From: Candidatus Coproplasma excrementigallinarum
Lineage (GTDB): Bacteria; Bacillota; Clostridia; Christensenellales; Borkfalkiaceae
Reading direction: 5' to 3'
Length of the DNA: 46,129 nt
NCBI GenBank assembly: GCA_018714625.1
Contig: DVNE01000012.1
Span: 1 to 46,129, forward strand
Shown here: positions 26,945 to 35,781 of the stretch, in pieces
How the letters are laid out: the number at the start of each line of letters is the position of its first letter
Numbering within the stretch: position 1 is the stretch's first letter
Position numbers and translations under genes: made by a program
Notes under the pieces: generated by a model
Seen by the model: only the letters and a program-made list of their open reading frames with translations
Database searches by the model: none
What the model was told of the DNA's origin: nothing

Positions 26945-28159
26945 ATGAAGAATAAAGAAGTTTCAACCGAGGAAGAGAAAAAAAATTCGGGGGCAAAACA
27001 TAAGCTTGCCGATATATTCCATAAAAATCAACCTGACCCCGAGGCAGAGGCGGCATCTGAAAAGCAGAACGCCGAGGCGGCCGCAAGCGGAGATTTTTCA
27101 GGCTTCAACGATGAGGCCGAGCACGCAAAAGAGCTCAGAGCTATGGCAGACATATCTGCCGCAGATATGGAGCTTCCGCCCGACCCCGAAGCCATCCTTG
27201 AGGTGCGTCACTTAAAAAAGTACTTTACGTTGAAGAAGACGCTTCTCGGCAAGCCGCTTTCCAGTCTGAAGGCGGTGGACGACGTATCTTTTAAAGTAAA
27301 GCCTGGCGAAACGCTTGGCATAGTCGGCGAGTCCGGCTGCGGCAAGACCACTATGGGCAGAACGGTTTTAAAGCTCTATCAGCCCACGGCAGGCCAGATT
27401 TTCTTTGAAGGAGAAGATATAGCAAGTTATAAATCTTCCAGGATGCGCGCTCTGCGCACAAAGATGCAGATTGTCTTCCAGGACCCTTATTCGTCGCTCC
27501 CTCCCAGAAGTACTGTCGGCGGCATTCTTGCCGAGGCTGTAAAGGTACATAAAATAGTGCCCCCTTCGGATGTAAAGGACTACGTTCTCTCCGTAATGGA
27601 CAGGTGCGGCCTGCGCGACTACTACTACGAGCGCTATCCCCACGAATTTTCCGGCGGCCAGCGTCAGCGTATCTGCATAGCGCGTGCGCTTGTGGTTAAC
27701 CCCAATTTCGTTGTCTGCGACGAGCCAGTATCCGCACTCGATGTATCCATTCAGGCACAGATAATCAACCTGTTAAAGACATTGCAGCAGGAGCGCAAGC
27801 TTACATATCTGTTTATTTCGCACGACCTCTCGGTTGTAAAGTATATATCCGATAAAATCGGCGTTATGTACCTCGGCTCTATGGTTGAGTTTGGCGATAA
27901 GGACAAGATATTCGGCAATCCTATGCATCCCTACACAGAGGCGCTCTTCTCGGCAGTACCCAACCCCAATCCCGATGTAAAGGTAAAACGCATACTGCTT
28001 TCGGGCGATATACCTTCGCCTGCAAATCCTCCTATGGGTTGCAAGTTCCATACGCGTTGCCCCAGGGCTATGGAGGTATGCAAACATATTGCCCCCAGAT
28101 ATAAGGAGTACGAGCCCGGCCACTTTGTAGCCTGCCATTGCTACTCTCAGGAGGACTGA
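26945..28159 (+). CDS. oppF: Oligopeptide ABC transporter ATPase OppF
   Basis: The 404-aa ATPase starts at ATG 26945, one base after the oppD stop, with AGGA upstream. An in-frame earlier ATG at 26900 lies inside oppD and lacks an SD. An acidic, low-complexity N-terminal extension of about 85 residues precedes the ABC core. The core has GESGCGKTT, the Q-loop [12 protein letters not shown] with Gln kept, [27 protein letters not shown] and FISHDLSVV. The C-terminal region has CPRAMEVC. With OppD it powers peptide uptake. Since OppD lacks the Q-loop Gln, this subunit may carry the better catalytic geometry. Its stop overlaps the next ATG. Confidence 0.93.
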   Translation: MKNKEVSTEEEKKNSGAKHKLADIFHKNQPDPEAEAASEKQNAEAAASGDFSGFNDEAEHAKELRAMADISAADMELPPDPEAILEVRHLKKYFTLKKTLLGKPLSSLKAVDDVSFKVKPGETLGIVGESGCGKTTMGRTVLKLYQPTAGQIFFEGEDIASYKSSRMRALRTKMQIVFQDPYSSLPPRSTVGGILAEAVKVHKIVPPSDVKDYVLSVMDRCGLRDYYYERYPHEFSGGQRQRICIARALVVNPNFVVCDEPVSALDVSIQAQIINLLKTLQQERKLTYLFISHDLSVVKYISDKIGVMYLGSMVEFGDKDKIFGNPMHPYTEALFSAVPNPNPDVKVKRILLSGDIPSPANPPMGCKFHTRCPRAMEVCKHIAPRYKEYEPGHFVACHCYSQED

Positions 28160-28395
28160 TGTCTAAAAAGAAGAAGAAACAAAAGGTTATATATTATGAC
28201 GACAACAGCACGATAGCTGATATGTCTAACATCCCCGGTCGGCGCAAAAAGACGCCCCCGCCCGAGCAGCCCGTGGGGTACCGCTCTAAGTGGAAGACCT
28301 ACTGGTCGGCTGTGAAGATGATGCTCGTGCCTACTGCCGTAGTAATTTTGTTGCTTTGTTTAGTGTTTCTTTTCTTTCTTCTAATAGGTAACTAA
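28159..28395 (+). CDS. Small basic single-pass membrane protein
   Basis: The 78-aa protein starts [15 protein letters not shown]. It has a basic, proline-containing cytoplasmic half and one C-terminal TM segment (about residues 54-76), ending LIGN. Its ATG overlaps the oppF stop (TGATG) and has SD AGGAGG, so it is translated with the Opp operon. I know no named family. By position it may be a small accessory subunit of the transporter. The terminator follows within 10 nt. Confidence 0.75.
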   Translation: MSKKKKKQKVIYYDDNSTIADMSNIPGRRKKTPPPEQPVGYRSKWKTYWSAVKMMLVPTAVVILLLCLVFLFFLLIGN

Positions 28396-28430
28396 AAAAT
28401 AAGGCCCGCAATTTGCGGGCCATTTTTTAT
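28395..28430 (+). terminator. Terminator of the Opp operon
   Basis: GGCCCGCA/TGCGGGCC stem (28403-28410 with 28414-28421), 3-nt loop, then TTTTTT. The A-run before the stem allows it to work on the opposite strand too, for the convergent GH2 gene. The rest of 28431-28708 shows nothing else. Confidence 0.88.
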
Positions 28431-28708
28431 ATATGTAAATTTGCGCAAATTCTGCGCGTGGTGATGAGTAATGGAAGCTGAAAATAAAGGGTGAAAAGTG
28501 TAAACCTCTCAACCGCGACCTTGCGCTCGTCCGCGCCAGTTCCTTATTCCAAAGAGTGTGGACTTTATATTACAAAATTTATAAATATATTTTGCGCAAT
28601 AAATCTCTTTTACATATAAAACTTTGCGTAGTACGCTAAAATCAGACAATTAAAAAAATATAACTTGGCATTAACCAATAAAGACACTATAAGAATATCC
28701 AGCGGTTT

Positions 28709-30658
28709 TTAATTTTTCTGCCAGTTTTTCGTGCTTTCGGAAGTCAGTTTATAGCTTACTTCAGGTGTGGCGGTTCTGAATATAACGCATTCGTCGCGTA
28801 GTTGTCCGCTTGTCGCCACAATATTGTTTACATCTGCAAGCTCTATTTTAAAAATAAAAACTTTTCCGTTTTTGGTTCTGCCTGAAATTTTTTTGCCGTT
28901 GCAAAAAAGTTCGGCACTGCCAACGTTAGTATATACTTTTACTTCTGTATGTCGCCCTGTGCGTTTTTCAAACCTCTTTCCTGCAATGTGTATGAACGGC
29001 TTATCGCTCCAATACGCTTTGTAAAGGTAAAAGCTGTCCTTTTTTGTCTTTCGGTCAAATGTAATAAGTCCCTTGTGATTTTTGCCTGGGTCGCCGCCCT
29101 GATTGCGCGCGTCGGCGGCAAAGTCAAACATATTCCATACAAATGCCCCGCTTACAGTGCTGTTTTTTCTGAAAAATTCCACCATATACTCGTGGTACTT
29201 TGCCTGATATTCCTCTGAATTGTCTCCGCGGCGCGGGTGGGAGGAGTGCAGGCAGGGCACACCCTCTGCACCATATTCAGAAAACATAAGGCAACGCCTC
29301 GGGAACAGCAACCGGAAGAGCCATACCCAAATGTTGTTTAAAAACATTCCTGGGACATACCAACCCAGATATAGGTTCCAGCCGGATATGTCCGCAATAT
29401 GCGCAGTTTTATTTGCAATTCCGCACATAGCATAGCTTGCGCTGGCGGTAAGCCGAGCGGGGTCGAGGGTATGCGCAATGTCGTTCAGACTTTCAAGCAG
29501 GCGAATTTTCTGCGCCTTATGGCTGCGGAACATGGTAATTTCGTTGCCTATGCCCCATATGGCAATGCTTGCGTGGTTGTATTGCTGAAATATCAGCTCT
29601 TTTAGTTGCTGTTCTGCGTTTTTGTCTGCGCCCGGCATATGCCGTGAAATGTATGGTATCTCTGTCCATACAATAAGCCCCGCCTCGTCGCACATATCGT
29701 AAATGCAGTCGTCCTGCTGGTAGTGTGCAAGCCTTACGGCGTTTGCGCCCATTTCAGTTATAAGTTCAATATCCTCGCTGTGCATTCCGCGCGTGAGCGT
29801 GTTCCCTATGTGCGGTCTGTCCTGGTGCCTGCTCACTCCGCGCAGCGGGTAGGGTCGGCCGTTCAGCATAAATCCGTTCTTTTCGTCCGTCTTGAAGGTG
29901 CGCAACCCAAATTTTATTTCCGCTCTGTCGCGCTCTTCTCCGCCGCAAATGAGCAGCACTTCGGCTGTATATAGGTATGGGTCGGCCACACCGTTCCATA
30001 GGTGCGGGCTGGGTATAGTCAGCGGCTGTCCGCCTTCGCCGCAGGCTACCTTGTTGCCCTGACCGTCGTATATGTTCACAACGGCGTCTCCGCCGCCGCA
30101 TATGCGCGCGTCCGCTTTTACGCTCCATTTTCCGTCTGAAAGCAGTGGCGTGACCATAACTCCGCACGACCCGTAAAATCCTAGGTCGAAGTGCTCTTTT
30201 TCGGTAAATATCAGGTTTACGTCGCGGTAAATTCCGCCGTAAAATGTGAAGTCGGCCGTCTGCGGATATACCATTTCGTTTGGCGAGTTGTCCGCATAAA
30301 CCGTAAGTTCGTTCTGCTCCTCTATGGCGTCCATAATTTCTGCGCGGAAGGTGGAGTAGCCTCCGTCGTGCCGCACAATCTCCCTGCCGTTCAGAAGCAC
30401 AATGCATGATGAGTTCACGCCCTTGAATTCTATAAATACGCAGCCGGATTTCAGCCTGGCTTTGAGGTGTTCAGGTATAATAAGCCGCTTAAAAAAGGTG
30501 CAGGTGCCGCGGAAGTAGTCGTTACCTCCGTCCTGACCGTCCTCGCCGTTCCAGGTGAAAGGCAGGTCTGTATATGTACCCGTCTTCTCTGCCTCTTCAG
30601 GCGAAAGTTCACCTTTAACAAATTTCCATCCGCAGTTTATATTGAGCGTCGTTCTCAT
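28709..30658 (-). CDS. Glycoside hydrolase family 2 (beta-galactosidase/glucuronidase type)
   Basis: The 649-aa protein has the GH2 order: a sugar-binding jelly-roll (about 1-165; LPFTWNGEDGQDGGNDYFRG, GGIYRDVNL), an Ig-like domain (about 170-270; GLRTFKTDEKNGFMLNG) and a TIM barrel (about 270-560). The acid/base is Glu373 in IWGIGNE and the nucleophile Glu461 in MFSEYGAEG. GVSRHQDRPHIG is the usual barrel entry motif. A C-terminal beta domain of about 80 residues follows. No signal peptide is present, so it is cytoplasmic. It is shorter than LacZ (about 1020), as in compact GH2 beta-galactosidases and beta-glucuronidases. The exact substrate is not readable. Confidence 0.92.
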   Translation of the reverse strand: MRTTLNINCGWKFVKGELSPEEAEKTGTYTDLPFTWNGEDGQDGGNDYFRGTCTFFKRLIIPEHLKARLKSGCVFIEFKGVNSSCIVLLNGREIVRHDGGYSTFRAEIMDAIEEQNELTVYADNSPNEMVYPQTADFTFYGGIYRDVNLIFTEKEHFDLGFYGSCGVMVTPLLSDGKWSVKADARICGGGDAVVNIYDGQGNKVACGEGGQPLTIPSPHLWNGVADPYLYTAEVLLICGGEERDRAEIKFGLRTFKTDEKNGFMLNGRPYPLRGVSRHQDRPHIGNTLTRGMHSEDIELITEMGANAVRLAHYQQDDCIYDMCDEAGLIVWTEIPYISRHMPGADKNAEQQLKELIFQQYNHASIAIWGIGNEITMFRSHKAQKIRLLESLNDIAHTLDPARLTASASYAMCGIANKTAHIADISGWNLYLGWYVPGMFLNNIWVWLFRLLFPRRCLMFSEYGAEGVPCLHSSHPRRGDNSEEYQAKYHEYMVEFFRKNSTVSGAFVWNMFDFAADARNQGGDPGKNHKGLITFDRKTKKDSFYLYKAYWSDKPFIHIAGKRFEKRTGRHTEVKVYTNVGSAELFCNGKKISGRTKNGKVFIFKIELADVNNIVATSGQLRDECVIFRTATPEVSYKLTSESTKNWQKN

Positions 30659-30688
30659 TTTTTTACCTTAAATAATGTTATCGGCATT

Positions 30689-30797
30689 GCGCCCATAAAT
30701 ATTTTATCATAACTTTTCGCCCAAGGCAATAGTGAGTTAAAATACACTGAAGCGGATGAGGGGTATAACATAGTGCGCCATACAATATTATGGGCGC
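30689..30797. promoter_or_regulatory. GH2 promoter flanked by an inverted repeat
   Basis: On the minus strand TTGCCT (30724-30729), 17 bp, TAAAAT (30701-30706) preceded by TGA. GCGCCCATAA at 30689-30698 (5' UTR) recurs inverted as TTATGGGCGC at 30788-30797 (upstream), both beside AATATT. This suggests a two-site, possibly looping, operator for GH2. Confidence 0.55.
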
Positions 30798-31141
30798 GCA
30801 GGCGTACAGAAGAGATAATGAAGTGTAAAAATAGAGGTTTAGTGGTCAAAAACTGTGACAGGGTTTTACCTATATAAAGGCGGTGCATGACAAAAGTATG
30901 GCAATATTAAAAATGGCTGAAATTGTCATTTGAAAAATTAAAAATTTTTGAAAGGTGAGGACTACATATAAGGCAGCTCAGAATTCAAAATTGTTAAAAG
31001 ACGAGGGGATGAGGTGCTTGCGATGTGAAGGACATAAGAGGCTATTAATGCGCTTGCATAGTCGATTGTATTGAGCAGAAAAATATTGGTTTTTAATAAA
31101 TTAAAATTGTTTTTAAAATTATTGTATTTTTTCTCCATATA
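30798..31141. other. Gene-free intergenic stretch
   Basis: AT-rich DNA between the divergent GH2 and TraX genes. I see no SD-led reading frame and no strong fold. Confidence 0.5.
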
Positions 31142-31168
31142 CCCCGTTAAATACGGCATATATGCCGC
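31142..31168 (-). repeat. Dispersed palindromic element, copy B
   Basis: The minus strand reads GCGGCATATATGCCG followed by TATTTAACGGGG. It is the same palindrome-plus-tail as copies D and E, and lies just upstream of the TraX promoter. Confidence 0.6.
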
Positions 31169-31176
31169 TCTTTCGT

Positions 31177-31205
31177 TTGACCGCGGTGTACATAAGTTAT
31201 ATAAT
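31177..31205 (+). promoter_or_regulatory. Promoter of the TraX-family gene
   Basis: TTGACC (31177-31182), 17 bp, TATAAT (31200-31205): close to consensus. The leader carries an 8-bp hairpin GTTGCACC/GGTGCAAC (31270-31277 with 31285-31292) just before the AAGGAG SD (31295-31300), which could modulate ribosome access. Confidence 0.75.
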
Positions 31206-31313
31206 TAAGATGCAAGAAGCACCACGAAAATGGGAAAATCTGGTGCGTAAAAATTATGTAATAGAAAAAGTTGCACCGTGCAGAGGTGCAACTTAAGGAG
31301 CGTACGGGCAGGG

Positions 31314-32081
31314 ATGCAAACTTCCGTATACCGCGGTTTTATAAGCGGAAATCAACTTAAAATAGCGGCGTGCGTGCTTATGCTGATTGACCATATCGGA
31401 ATGATACTCTTTCCCGATATAACCGCTCTGCGCATTATTGGCAGACTTTCAATGCCGCTGTTCGCCTTCACGTTTGCCGAGGGCTGTTTTTATACGCGCA
31501 ACAAGCTAAGGCATTTTCTGCTTATACTGCTTATCGGGCTGTGCTCAAGCGCCGTCATGTCTTTTGCATACCAGAGGGTGTACGGCAACATACTAATAAC
31601 TTTTGCGCTGTCATCGCTCATAATCTATTCAATACACTATTTAAAGGTCTGCTGTTTTTCAAAGCGCCGCAGTGGGATTGCCTTGAGTGCGGTTGCACTT
31701 GTCGCATCTGTTGCGCTTGCGGTGGGCGTCTGCTGTTTTTCAGGCGCGGATATAGATTACGGCATTGCAGGCGTACTTCTGCCCGTAACGGTCAGACTGC
31801 TCGACTTCCGCTCCTACGGCGCTGAAGGATTGCTCGCCGAAATATACTGCGCGGCAACGGTATTTCTTTTATTTTTTATAGGACTGATAGTAGTTTCTGT
31901 AACTAACGGCATACTTCAGTTCTTCTGTCTGTTTTCAATAATACCGCTTTTATTTTACAGCGGCAAGCGCGGGAAATATAAGCTCAAGTACCTGTTCTAT
32001 ACATTTTATCCGCTTCACCTTGCCATACTTGCGGCCGTATTCTTAATTTTGAACCCCGATTATTTAAATTCAATTCTCTGA
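31314..32081 (+). CDS. TraX-family integral membrane protein
   Basis: The 255-aa protein has about eight hydrophobic segments. It carries the TraX-family N-terminal block: NQLKIAACVLMLIDHIGMI, then RIIGRLSMPLFAFTFAEG and TRNKLRHF. In F-plasmid TraX this family N-acetylates pilin. Chromosomal Firmicute members are thought to be membrane acyltransferase-like proteins of unknown substrate. ATG 31314 is chosen. AAGGAG lies 13 nt upstream, a little far, with a closer GGGCAGGG. The gene is monocistronic and not linked to conjugation genes here. Confidence 0.85.
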   Translation: MQTSVYRGFISGNQLKIAACVLMLIDHIGMILFPDITALRIIGRLSMPLFAFTFAEGCFYTRNKLRHFLLILLIGLCSSAVMSFAYQRVYGNILITFALSSLIIYSIHYLKVCCFSKRRSGIALSAVALVASVALAVGVCCFSGADIDYGIAGVLLPVTVRLLDFRSYGAEGLLAEIYCAATVFLLFFIGLIVVSVTNGILQFFCLFSIIPLLFYSGKRGKYKLKYLFYTFYPLHLAILAAVFLILNPDYLNSIL

Positions 32082-32107
32082 TTTTTCACTTAAAAATTAA
32101 ATTGGTT

Positions 32108-32123
32108 GCGGCATATATGCCGC
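32108..32123. repeat. Dispersed palindromic element, copy C
   Basis: GCGGCATATATGCCGC is a perfect 16-bp palindrome followed by CCTTTTGG, just downstream of the TraX-family gene. It could also act as a weak terminator. Confidence 0.5.
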
Positions 32124-32255
32124 CCTTTTGGTGTAGCGCGGCGGGCGCACCGTTCAACCTGCCTGCGCCGCTCAACCCTGCCGCTCAACGAATGCATTAA
32201 ATAATATTTGGCGTGGCAATGACATATTTTGCGGCAGGTTTTTTTATTGCAGCAG

Positions 32256-32284
32256 TTGCTTTTTTTATTCAGTTATGTTATGAT
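32256..32284 (+). promoter_or_regulatory. Promoter of the NCS2 permease gene
   Basis: TTGCTT (32256-32261), 17 bp, TATGAT (32279-32284). The leader is about 65 nt. I looked for a purine riboswitch and found none. Confidence 0.55.
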
Positions 32285-32353
32285 ATATGTAATCGGTGTG
32301 AAAATGCGGTGAATTAGCCGTGTTTGACCAAGTATTCTAACGGAGGATTTATA

Positions 32354-33940
32354 ATGGAAGAGCAAAAGGAAGAGGTAGTCGCTGCCGAATCCGCAACCGA
32401 AGCGCCCGCAGAAGAAAAGGGCGGCTATCTTCCTCCTAAAAAGCAGGGCTTTTGGGAAAAGGTAGATAACTGGTTCGGAATTACCAAGAGCGGCTCTAAC
32501 TACCGCACAGAGTTTGTTGCCGGCCTCACCACATTCATGGCAATGGTATACATACTCATGGTAAACGCTAATATGTTTGCAGGTGCTATCAACCCAGCCG
32601 ACCTAGACATGGGCTACGGTGCAGCCTACATAGCAACCGCAATCGGCGCAATAGTGGGCACAATGCTCATGGCGTTCCTTGCAAAAATGCCGCTCGCTCA
32701 GGCATCGGGCATGGGCATAAACGCCTTTATAGTATTCAGTCTTATAGGCGGCTATTCAGGTCTTTCGTACGCAAACACTATGGTGTTCGTACTTCTTGAC
32801 GGCGTTATTTTCCTTATTCTTACGGCTACCGGCTTAAGGCGCAAGCTTTTCGAGGCTATTCCCGCAGGCGTTCGCCACGCAATACCCGTAGGTATTGGTA
32901 TGTTCATTGCCTTTATCGGTATGCAGCAGGCGGGCATAATCGTAAACGACGCAAGTATCGTGAATGGGCAGATAAGCACCTCTACTATAACTGAGCTTGT
33001 ATCTTTCAATATCCTTGGTACGACCGAATTTATGACTTACAACAGCGGCACGGTGGGCGGCATGATGCCTGCGATTGTGGCTATTGTGGGCGTACTTGCA
33101 ATAGCTATCCTTTCCAAAAAGAATGTAAAGGGCGCTGTTCTCTGGGGCATACTCGGTTCTGCCATTCTCTACTATGTTCTCGCGGGCATAGCTGTAGGCT
33201 GCGATGTAGCTGCCGCTACGGCAATGTTCAACGCTATAACTATCCCCAGTCCGTTCGACGCATTCGCTGCCTGGGGCAAGGAATCTGTCGGCGTAGTATT
33301 CTACGAGGGCTTCAACTTCCAGCCGTTTATAGAAGCAAACGGTGCAGGCTCGTTCGTGGTAGTGCTTATCACCTCCGCGCTCTCGCTCTGCATGATAGAT
33401 ATGTTCGATACAATAGGTACCCTCTACGGCGCTTGCTCAAAGGGCAACCTGCTTGATGAAAACGGCACTCCCATCCGTATGGAAAAGATGATGCTCGCTG
33501 ACGCCATCGCAACCTGCACGGGCGCGATTGCAGGTACTTCTACCGTTACCACCTTCGTTGAATCCTCTTCGGGCGTGGTTGCAGGCGGCAGAACGGGCTT
33601 CACCGCACTGGTGACCGGCTTGTTATTTGTAGTTGCAATGTTCTTAAGCCCCATAGCTCAGCTCATTCCCCGCAGTGCAACGGCAACGGCACTTATCTGG
33701 GTTGGCGTACTTATGATGACCTCTGTCACCAAGATAGACTGGGCTGACGCCGCAGATGCAATTGTTGCATTTATGACGTTTATGGTAATGCTGCTCGGTT
33801 ACTCAATCTCAAAGGGTATCGGCGTAGGCATAATCACCTTCATAATTGTGCGCATATGCACCGGCAAGGTTAAGGAAATTTCCATTCCTACCTGGGTAAT
33901 AGGCGTAATCTTCCTTCTGACTTTCCTGTTTACTAATTAG
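32354..33940 (+). CDS. NCS2 nucleobase permease (AzgA/PbuG type)
   Basis: The 528-aa membrane transporter is likely for hypoxanthine, guanine or adenine. A 45-residue acidic N-terminal tail leads to FWEKVDNWFGI and YRTEFVAGLTTFMAMVYIL, the AzgA/PbuG entry motif. ASGMGINAFIVFSL, GIGMFIAFIGMQQAGI, MIDMFDTIGTLYGA and the substrate-site ESSSGVVAGGRTG are all present. About 13-14 membrane segments fit the UraA-like fold. Start ATG 32354 with SD GGAGG (32342-32346) is preferred over the in-frame ATG at 32324. It is monocistronic with its own terminator. Confidence 0.93.
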   Translation: MEEQKEEVVAAESATEAPAEEKGGYLPPKKQGFWEKVDNWFGITKSGSNYRTEFVAGLTTFMAMVYILMVNANMFAGAINPADLDMGYGAAYIATAIGAIVGTMLMAFLAKMPLAQASGMGINAFIVFSLIGGYSGLSYANTMVFVLLDGVIFLILTATGLRRKLFEAIPAGVRHAIPVGIGMFIAFIGMQQAGIIVNDASIVNGQISTSTITELVSFNILGTTEFMTYNSGTVGGMMPAIVAIVGVLAIAILSKKNVKGAVLWGILGSAILYYVLAGIAVGCDVAAATAMFNAITIPSPFDAFAAWGKESVGVVFYEGFNFQPFIEANGAGSFVVVLITSALSLCMIDMFDTIGTLYGACSKGNLLDENGTPIRMEKMMLADAIATCTGAIAGTSTVTTFVESSSGVVAGGRTGFTALVTGLLFVVAMFLSPIAQLIPRSATATALIWVGVLMMTSVTKIDWADAADAIVAFMTFMVMLLGYSISKGIGVGIITFIIVRICTGKVKEISIPTWVIGVIFLLTFLFTN

Positions 33941-33965
33941 TCGGGGAAAATATAGTTTTAAATTC

Positions 33966-33997
33966 GGGCGCACAGTTTTGTGCGCCCTTAATTTTTA
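33966..33997 (+). terminator. Terminator of the NCS2 permease gene
   Basis: GGGCGCACA/TGTGCGCCC (33966-33974 with 33979-33987), 4-nt loop, then TTAATTTTT. Confidence 0.85.
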
Positions 33998-34053
33998 TAG
34001 CGCTCATTACTTTATCATATACGGTGTAAGATTTTAGAAATGTGTTTTTTAAT

Positions 34054-34090
34054 GTAAAGCGCGGCGGGCAATATGCCCGCCGCGCTTTAC
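34054..34090. terminator. Long perfect hairpin between convergent genes
   Basis: A 17-bp perfect stem (GTAAAGCGCGGCGGGCA, 34054-34070 with 34074-34090) with loop ATA. It lies between the NCS2 permease and the convergent GT4 gene, where it is a likely bidirectional transcript end. The rest of 33998-34265 holds no gene. Confidence 0.65.
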
Positions 34091-34130
34091 TTGGGTTTTC
34101 TATGGTAATGTATGTGTGGTCAAATTGGTA

Positions 34131-34153
34131 GGCACATATGCCGCATTTAACGG
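34131..34153 (+). repeat. Dispersed palindromic element, copy D
   Basis: GGCACATATGCCGC followed by ATTTAACGG. The palindrome and tail match copies B and E. Confidence 0.6.
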
Positions 34154-34265
34154 CACTTGCTTCCTATATGTGTAGCTTTTGTATGCTTATTGAAGGTACG
34201 CAGTGCGGCTTTCAATACTGGCAGTAAAACTCAAACTGTCTTCAGGTACGGCGTTTATAAGTCGG

Positions 34266-35438
34266 TTATCTGGTAAAAAGACTGAAGCGGGGCACAAACT
34301 CTTCGCGTACGGAAAGTTTGCGCGCTCTGTATTCGCTTATTTCGTCGGCAAACATCTGCTCGGCAAGCGAGAGCGAGTTTGCCAGGCTGAACTTTTTGGC
34401 AAAAATGGCATACCTGCCGCCCATTGCCGCGCGCTCGGAGGGGTGTTCGTACCAATAGTCTACTTTTTCTGCCAGCTCATCGGCGTCGTTATCTTTAAAC
34501 AGCGAGCGGGAATCCAGGGCAAACTGCTTGGTGGCGGAAAGATTGCTCTCTGCAATAACGGGCACAAGACCGCAGGCTATGGCCTCAATGGCGGCTATCG
34601 CCTCGATTTCTACGCTTGCGGCGTGCACATACAGGTCGCTCTCCTGCAACCTCTTAATCAGCCTGTCCTTGGGCAAAAAGTCAAAGCTTACGTCTACGCC
34701 CAGTTTTGCGGCAAGCGCTTCAAGCTTTCCTTTGCACGGGCCGTTGCCTAAAAGCGTCAGATGAATGCTGTCCTTATACTTGCTGCGCGCAATCGCCCTT
34801 ATAATCACCTGCTGGTTCTTTTCGGGCGCAAGCCTGCCCGTCATAACAATTTCAAACTTCCCGTTTGCGTGCCGCTTTGCAGGCGGAACAAAAGCGGGGT
34901 CGTACCCGTTGGATATAACATACAGCTCGCCCTTGTAGCCGTGGTCTGCAAGCTGCTGCGCTATAAATGCCGTGGGACAATGTATTCTGTCGAAATTCTT
35001 ATAAAATGTGCGCCTGAACCAGGCATATACAAGGTTGTTGAAGGGCTTGCACCAGCCGAGGTGTGCGTTGTATGAAACATTCTCCGGCTGAACGTGAAAG
35101 GCGGCGGTGGTGGGTATTCCCATCTCGTCGGCAAGCTGTTTGCACTTCTTTTCCAGCTTGAAAGGGAATATAAAGTGCACTATATCCACGCCTGTAAACG
35201 CCTTGCGTATTTTCTCCTCGTCAAATTTGCCGAATTTTATCTGATTTTTTGCCGAAACTTCGGTCAGTACGGGCACATAGCGCTCTTTAACGTCGCAGTC
35301 GTTCTCTCCGTCGGCGCCTATCGCCACAAGGCGTACTTCGTGTCCCTTTGCGCGCAGTCCGTCGGCAAAACGGCGGGCGGTCATAACCGAACCGTTTGTA
35401 AGGCAGTCTATCAGGTCAATAACTATTGCAATCGTCAT
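34266..35438 (-). CDS. GT4-family glycosyltransferase
   Basis: The 390-aa GT-B glycosyltransferase resembles the diacylglycerol glucosyltransferase and PimB-like group. The N-terminal domain starts MTIAIVIDLIDCLTNGSVM and has DIVHFIFPFKLEKKC. The C-terminal nucleotide-sugar domain has VISNGYDPAFVPP, IVMTGRLAPEKN, LLGNGPCKGKLE, DLYVHAASVEIEAIAAIEAIACG (EX7E-type motif) and VIAESNLSA. The start is set at the ATG whose codon spans 35436-35438, with SD AAGGAG. An upstream in-frame ATG at 35621 adds 61 residues unlike the family and is rejected. A glycolipid or surface-glycan role is inferred. It is divergent from the OmpR-type two-component genes, which may regulate it. Confidence 0.88.
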   Translation of the reverse strand: MTIAIVIDLIDCLTNGSVMTARRFADGLRAKGHEVRLVAIGADGENDCDVKERYVPVLTEVSAKNQIKFGKFDEEKIRKAFTGVDIVHFIFPFKLEKKCKQLADEMGIPTTAAFHVQPENVSYNAHLGWCKPFNNLVYAWFRRTFYKNFDRIHCPTAFIAQQLADHGYKGELYVISNGYDPAFVPPAKRHANGKFEIVMTGRLAPEKNQQVIIRAIARSKYKDSIHLTLLGNGPCKGKLEALAAKLGVDVSFDFLPKDRLIKRLQESDLYVHAASVEIEAIAAIEAIACGLVPVIAESNLSATKQFALDSRSLFKDNDADELAEKVDYWYEHPSERAAMGGRYAIFAKKFSLANSLSLAEQMFADEISEYRARKLSVREEFVPRFSLFTR

Positions 35439-35721
35439 AAAATCTCCTTCGGGCAAATCCCGCGGCTTTTTAAGCCGCAAAAATTGATTGTATGTTATCA
35501 TTGTAAAGTAAATATTAGTATATTTTTTTGTAAATATTATGTAAAAGGACGGCGCAAACTGCCGTTTATTGTACGACTCCGCGTATAAGCGGATGGCATA
35601 TTCCACATACCTTTTATTCACTTTACGCTTAAATTTTATGCGGTAAATATAAATCTTTCATAACCGCAATATAAACTTAATATCAACTTTTTACTTTTTT
35701 GCCCTAATTTTACAGCGCGTC

Positions 35722-35750
35722 TTGCTTTTTTCTGCCCGTTCTGTTAAAAT
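35722..35750 (+). promoter_or_regulatory. Promoter of the OmpR-type two-component operon
   Basis: TTGCTT (35722-35727), 17 bp, TAAAAT (35745-35750) with TGT just before the -10. The rest of 35439-35721 contains no gene. Confidence 0.65.
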
Positions 35751-35781
35751 ACTATCTGTAAAGCAAGAGAGGTCTTTGATT

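Noticed and set aside
32082-32353. Purine riboswitch upstream of the NCS2 permease
   Set aside because: The conserved junction and loop sequences of the purine aptamer are absent, and the predicted leader is too short (about 65 nt).
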